From Tannerella sp. (GTDB lineage: Bacteria > Bacteroidota > Bacteroidia > Bacteroidales > Tannerellaceae), in contig JAIRYY010000184.1 of the NCBI GenBank assembly GCA_031267485.1, positions 1-7,857 of the forward strand: a DNA stretch of 7,857 nucleotides. Direction: 5' to 3'. A program made the position numbers and the translations under genes. Positions 5,641 through 7,857 of this stretch are shown here, piece after piece. The notes below the pieces were generated by a model. The model was not told the DNA's origin, did not search any database, and was given only the letters and a program-made list of their open reading frames with translations. Numbering within the stretch: the first letter of the stretch is position 1; each line of letters begins with the position of its first letter.

Positions 5641-7370
5641 GGGCATGTATTTTTCGTCCATGATTCCACGTCCGGCAGCGACGGCAGAGCCAGTTCGAGC
5701 GCGTATTTCCTGTTCAGTTCAAACAGCGCCTGCCGCACCAGCTGCGGATTGGCTCCCGCAAGCATGCCGGCCGTCACGTAACCGGCTTTCTGCAGCGCGG
5801 GCACCCATTCCCGGGGCACGCCCAGGGGCGCGTACTTTTCCGCCCGGTCTTTCTGCACGGTATTTTCGGGACGCATCTGCGGGAAAAAGAGCACTTCCTG
5901 AATCGTCGTCTGCCCCGTCAGGAGCATCACGAGGCGGTCGATGCCGATTCCCATTCCGCTCGTGGGCGGCATGCCGTACTCCAGCGCGCGCACGAAGTCC
6001 ATGTCGATGAACATGGCCTCGTCGTCGCCCTTTTCGCTCAGACGCAGCTGTTCCTGAAAGCGTTCCAGCTGGTCTACGGGGTCGTTCAGCTCCGAGTAGG
6101 CGTTGCACAGTTCCTTCCCGTTGACCATGAGTTCGAAGCGCTCCGTCAGCTGCGGGTCGTGGCGGTGACGCTTGCAGAGCGGCGACATTTCGATGGGGTA
6201 GTCGGTGACGAACGTCGGCTGTATGTAGTTCGCTTCGCATTTCGCGCCGAATATTTCGTCTATCAGCTTTCCTTTGCCCATCGTTCCGTCGGTTTCGACG
6301 TGCAGTTGCGTGCAGACGTCGCGCAGCTGCACGTCGTCCATCCCCGTTATGTCAATGCCGGTATGTTCCCTGATTGCGTCAATCATCGTCACGCGCCGGA
6401 AAGGCGCCCGGAAGCTAATCGTTTTCCCGTCGACGGCGACCTCGTCCGTGCCGTTCACGTCGCGGCATACTTTTTCGATCATCTTTTCCGTGAACGTCAT
6501 CATCCAGTTGTAGTCCTTGTAGGCGACGTATATTTCCATGCACGTAAATTCGGGATTGTGCGTGCGGTCCATGCCCTCGTTCCGGAAGTTTTTGGAGAAC
6601 TCGTAGACGCCGTCGAAGCCTCCGACGATGAGGCGCTTCAGATACAGTTCGTCCGCTATGCGCAGGTACAGGGGGATGTCGAGCGCATTGTGGTGGGTGG
6701 TGAACGGACGGGCGGCCGCACCTCCGGGTATGGGCTGCAGCACCGGGGTCTCGACCTCCACGTAGCCTTTGGCATTGAAATATTCCCGTATGGAGGCATA
6801 GACTCCGGCGCGTTTCAGGAAGATGTCTTTTATTTCGCTGTTCACGACGAGGTCGACGTACCGCTGGCGGTAGCGCTGTTCGGGGTCGGTGAACCCGTCG
6901 TACACGACGCCGTCCTTTTCCTTGACGACAGGCAGCGGGCGCAGCGATTTCGACAGCACGGTCAGTTCTTCCGCATGAACCGAGACTTCTCCCGTCTGCG
7001 TGCGGAAAACGTATCCCCTGATACCGATGAAGTCGCCAATATCAAGCAGTTTTTTAAAGACCACGTTGTAGAGGTCGGGACTGTTTTCGGATGGACAGAT
7101 ATGGTCGCGCGTGACGTAAACCTGAACGCGGCCTGTCGAATCCTGCAATTCAACGAACGAGGCCTTCCCCATAATCCGGCGACTCATGATGCGTCCGGCA
7201 ACCGTCACATACCGTTTTTCATCCCCGTCCCTGAACCGTTCCCTTATCTCTGCGGAATATGCGTCCACCGGATATTCCGCCGCCGGATACGGCTCCATGC
7301 CCATGTTACGCAACTGTTCCAAACTTTTGCGACGGAGAATCTCCTGCTCGCTTAACTCCAGTATATTCAT
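5637..7370 (-). CDS. lysS: Lysyl-tRNA synthetase, class II
   Basis: This 577-residue enzyme charges tRNA-Lys. An N-terminal anticodon-binding OB fold spans about residues 55-140 ([20 protein letters not shown]). The class II catalytic core follows: motif 1 around 201-223 ([17 protein letters not shown]), motif 2 at 262-281 ([20 protein letters not shown]), [12 protein letters not shown] (420-431), and motif 3 at 472-483 ([12 protein letters not shown]). The core ends near residue 502, close to the usual length of about 500. A 75-residue C-terminal tail remains ([17 protein letters not shown] and onward), helical in appearance and perhaps helix-hairpin-helix-like; I recall similar tails in other Bacteroidales LysRS. 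It heads the operon, and its stop overlaps the gpsA start by 4 bp. The start context is AT-rich (GATTAATTATG) with no Shine-Dalgarno site. Confidence 0.97.
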   Translation of the reverse strand: MNILELSEQEILRRKSLEQLRNMGMEPYPAAEYPVDAYSAEIRERFRDGDEKRYVTVAGRIMSRRIMGKASFVELQDSTGRVQVYVTRDHICPSENSPDLYNVVFKKLLDIGDFIGIRGYVFRTQTGEVSVHAEELTVLSKSLRPLPVVKEKDGVVYDGFTDPEQRYRQRYVDLVVNSEIKDIFLKRAGVYASIREYFNAKGYVEVETPVLQPIPGGAAARPFTTHHNALDIPLYLRIADELYLKRLIVGGFDGVYEFSKNFRNEGMDRTHNPEFTCMEIYVAYKDYNWMMTFTEKMIEKVCRDVNGTDEVAVDGKTISFRAPFRRVTMIDAIREHTGIDITGMDDVQLRDVCTQLHVETDGTMGKGKLIDEIFGAKCEANYIQPTFVTDYPIEMSPLCKRHRHDPQLTERFELMVNGKELCNAYSELNDPVDQLERFQEQLRLSEKGDDEAMFIDMDFVRALEYGMPPTSGMGIGIDRLVMLLTGQTTIQEVLFFPQMRPENTVQKDRAEKYAPLGVPREWVPALQKAGYVTAGMLAGANPQLVRQALFELNRKYALELALPSLPDVESWTKNTCP

Positions 7371-7393
7371 AATTAATCATTCAAATAACGCCG

Positions 7394-7424
7394 CAAAAGT
7401 ACATGAAAATCCCGAAATTTCCAA
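7394..7424 (-). promoter_or_regulatory. Bacteroidota-type promoter for lysS-gpsA-pgi
   Basis: On the minus strand TTGG (7424 to 7421) and TACTTTTG (7401 to 7394) are separated by exactly 19 bp. This matches the Bacteroidota housekeeping consensus TTTG-N19-TAnnTTTG. Transcription would begin near 7388, leaving a leader of about 17 nt before the lysS ATG at 7370. The heptamer array ends 10 bp upstream of the -33 box. Confidence 0.8.
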
Positions 7425-7433
7425 GACTTTTGA

Positions 7434-7678
7434 ATTAATGGTTAGTGATTGGTGGTTAGTGATTAATGGTTAGTGATTAATGATTAGTGATTAGTGATTA
7501 ATGATTAGTGATTAATGATTAGTGATTAATGGTTGATGATTGGTGATTAATGATTAATGGTTAGTGATTAGTGATTAGTGATTAATGGTGAGTGATTAGT
7601 GATTAATGGTTAGTGATTGGTGATTGGTGATTGGTGATTAATGATTAATGGTTAGTGATTAGTGATTAGTGATTGGTG
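7434..7678 (+). repeat. 35-unit heptamer tandem array (consensus RTTRRTG)
   Basis: There are thirty-five consecutive 7-bp units in perfect register with no insertion or deletion. By hand count: ATTAATG 12, ATTAGTG 9, ATTGGTG 6, GTTAGTG 6, GTTGATG 1, GTGAGTG 1. Except for one base in unit 23, all variation is A/G exchange at positions 1, 4 and 5. The plus strand has no cytosine at all over 245 nt. A six-unit block (7539-7580) is repeated exactly at 7630-7671. The array is full of stop codons and cannot code. It lies between palindrome D and the lysS promoter. Confidence 0.95.
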
Positions 7679-7683
7679 ATTAT

Positions 7684-7857
7684 ACTTCACGCGGCATGGT
7701 TATGTGCATTGCTTTCATCGTAATGGCGTTCTTCCTCTCCGTCGTCATTGCGAGGGCGCAGCCCGAAGCAATCCAGGTCATCGCCTGTGCCTGGATTGCT
7801 TCACTTCGTTCGCAATGACGGAGAAAATACAATGCACAAAAATATCCCGCGTGAAGT
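7684..7857. repeat. Nested palindrome D (MITE-like), second copy of element A
   Basis: The outer terminal inverted repeats are 28 bp: 7684-7711 and 7830-7857, with four mismatches, beginning ACTTCACGCGG. The inner palindrome is 7743-7777 against 7790-7820. Its right arm, with flank (7790-7821), is the complement of the 32-nt arm found at 98-129 and 508-539. Its left arm is 4 nt longer and of a different type. The window stops exactly where the inverted repeat ends, so the true right boundary cannot be seen. ATTATACTTC occurs at the left end of both A (58-67) and D (7679-7688). Confidence 0.8.

Noticed and set aside
5641..5661. Upstream gpsA start at 5661
   Set aside because: It adds MDEKYMP before the conserved MKLFPG start and overlaps lysS by 25 bp. 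The ATG at 5640 with its ATGA overlap is the better start.
4687..5781. Plus-strand open frame (364 codons) opposite gpsA
   Set aside because: It is the antisense shadow of gpsA, with no family motifs and no plausible promoter.
6159..7355. Long plus-strand open frame (398 codons) opposite lysS
   Set aside because: It lies entirely antisense to a clear LysRS. Its translation has no recognisable motif and is rich in Val, Arg, His and Asp, as expected from the complement of a GC-rich gene.
7434..7678. CRISPR array
   Set aside because: The repeats are 7 bp, contiguous and without spacers, and there are no cas genes. It is a tandem array.

Overview
This window looks like chromosomal DNA of a Bacteroidales bacterium (phylum Bacteroidota); the family cannot be fixed from sequence alone. 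Four things support this. The gene order lysS-gpsA-pgi is, from memory, typical of the order. Promoters match the Bacteroidota TTTG-N19-TAnnTTTG pattern. Start codons lack Shine-Dalgarno sequences. The LysRS and ThiE proteins resemble the Bacteroidales forms. All seven credible genes lie on the minus strand, so the window reads right to left in transcription order.

Right end (7857 to 7371): a 174-bp nested palindrome (7684-7857) lies next to 35 perfectly phased 7-bp repeats (7434-7678). Ten bases further on is a good Bacteroidota promoter (7394-7424) driving lysS-gpsA-pgi (7370 to 3272). This is a compact housekeeping operon for lysyl-tRNA synthetase, glycerol-3-phosphate dehydrogenase and glucose-6-phosphate isomerase. 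lysS and gpsA share an ATGA stop/start overlap.

Middle (3271 to 3043): a short regulatory leader holds a promoter -7 box, a TPP (THI-box) riboswitch aptamer, and a terminator with a competing antiterminator whose pairing can be read directly. It controls a thiamine operon, thiD-thiS-thiE2(tenI-like)-thiE (3042 to 643). The operon supplies HMP-PP (ThiD), the sulfur-carrier protein (ThiS) and thiamine-phosphate synthase (ThiE), plus a second ThiE/TenI-type protein. The other genes needed to make the two precursors (thiC, thiG, thiH, thiF) are not in the window.

Left end (642 to 1): no gene. The region is packed with repeats: a 47-bp direct repeat (3-49 and 407-453), three different nested palindromes (63-207, 221-380, 487-613) and short heptamer tracts. 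The most notable point is that the heptamer repeats and the palindromes occur side by side, here, between thiD and thiS, and upstream of lysS. Heptamer sequence also forms the last codons and stop codons of thiD and thiE. One 32-nt palindrome arm is identical in three places and sits inside two unrelated outer inverted repeats. No transposase or other mobile-element protein is encoded here.
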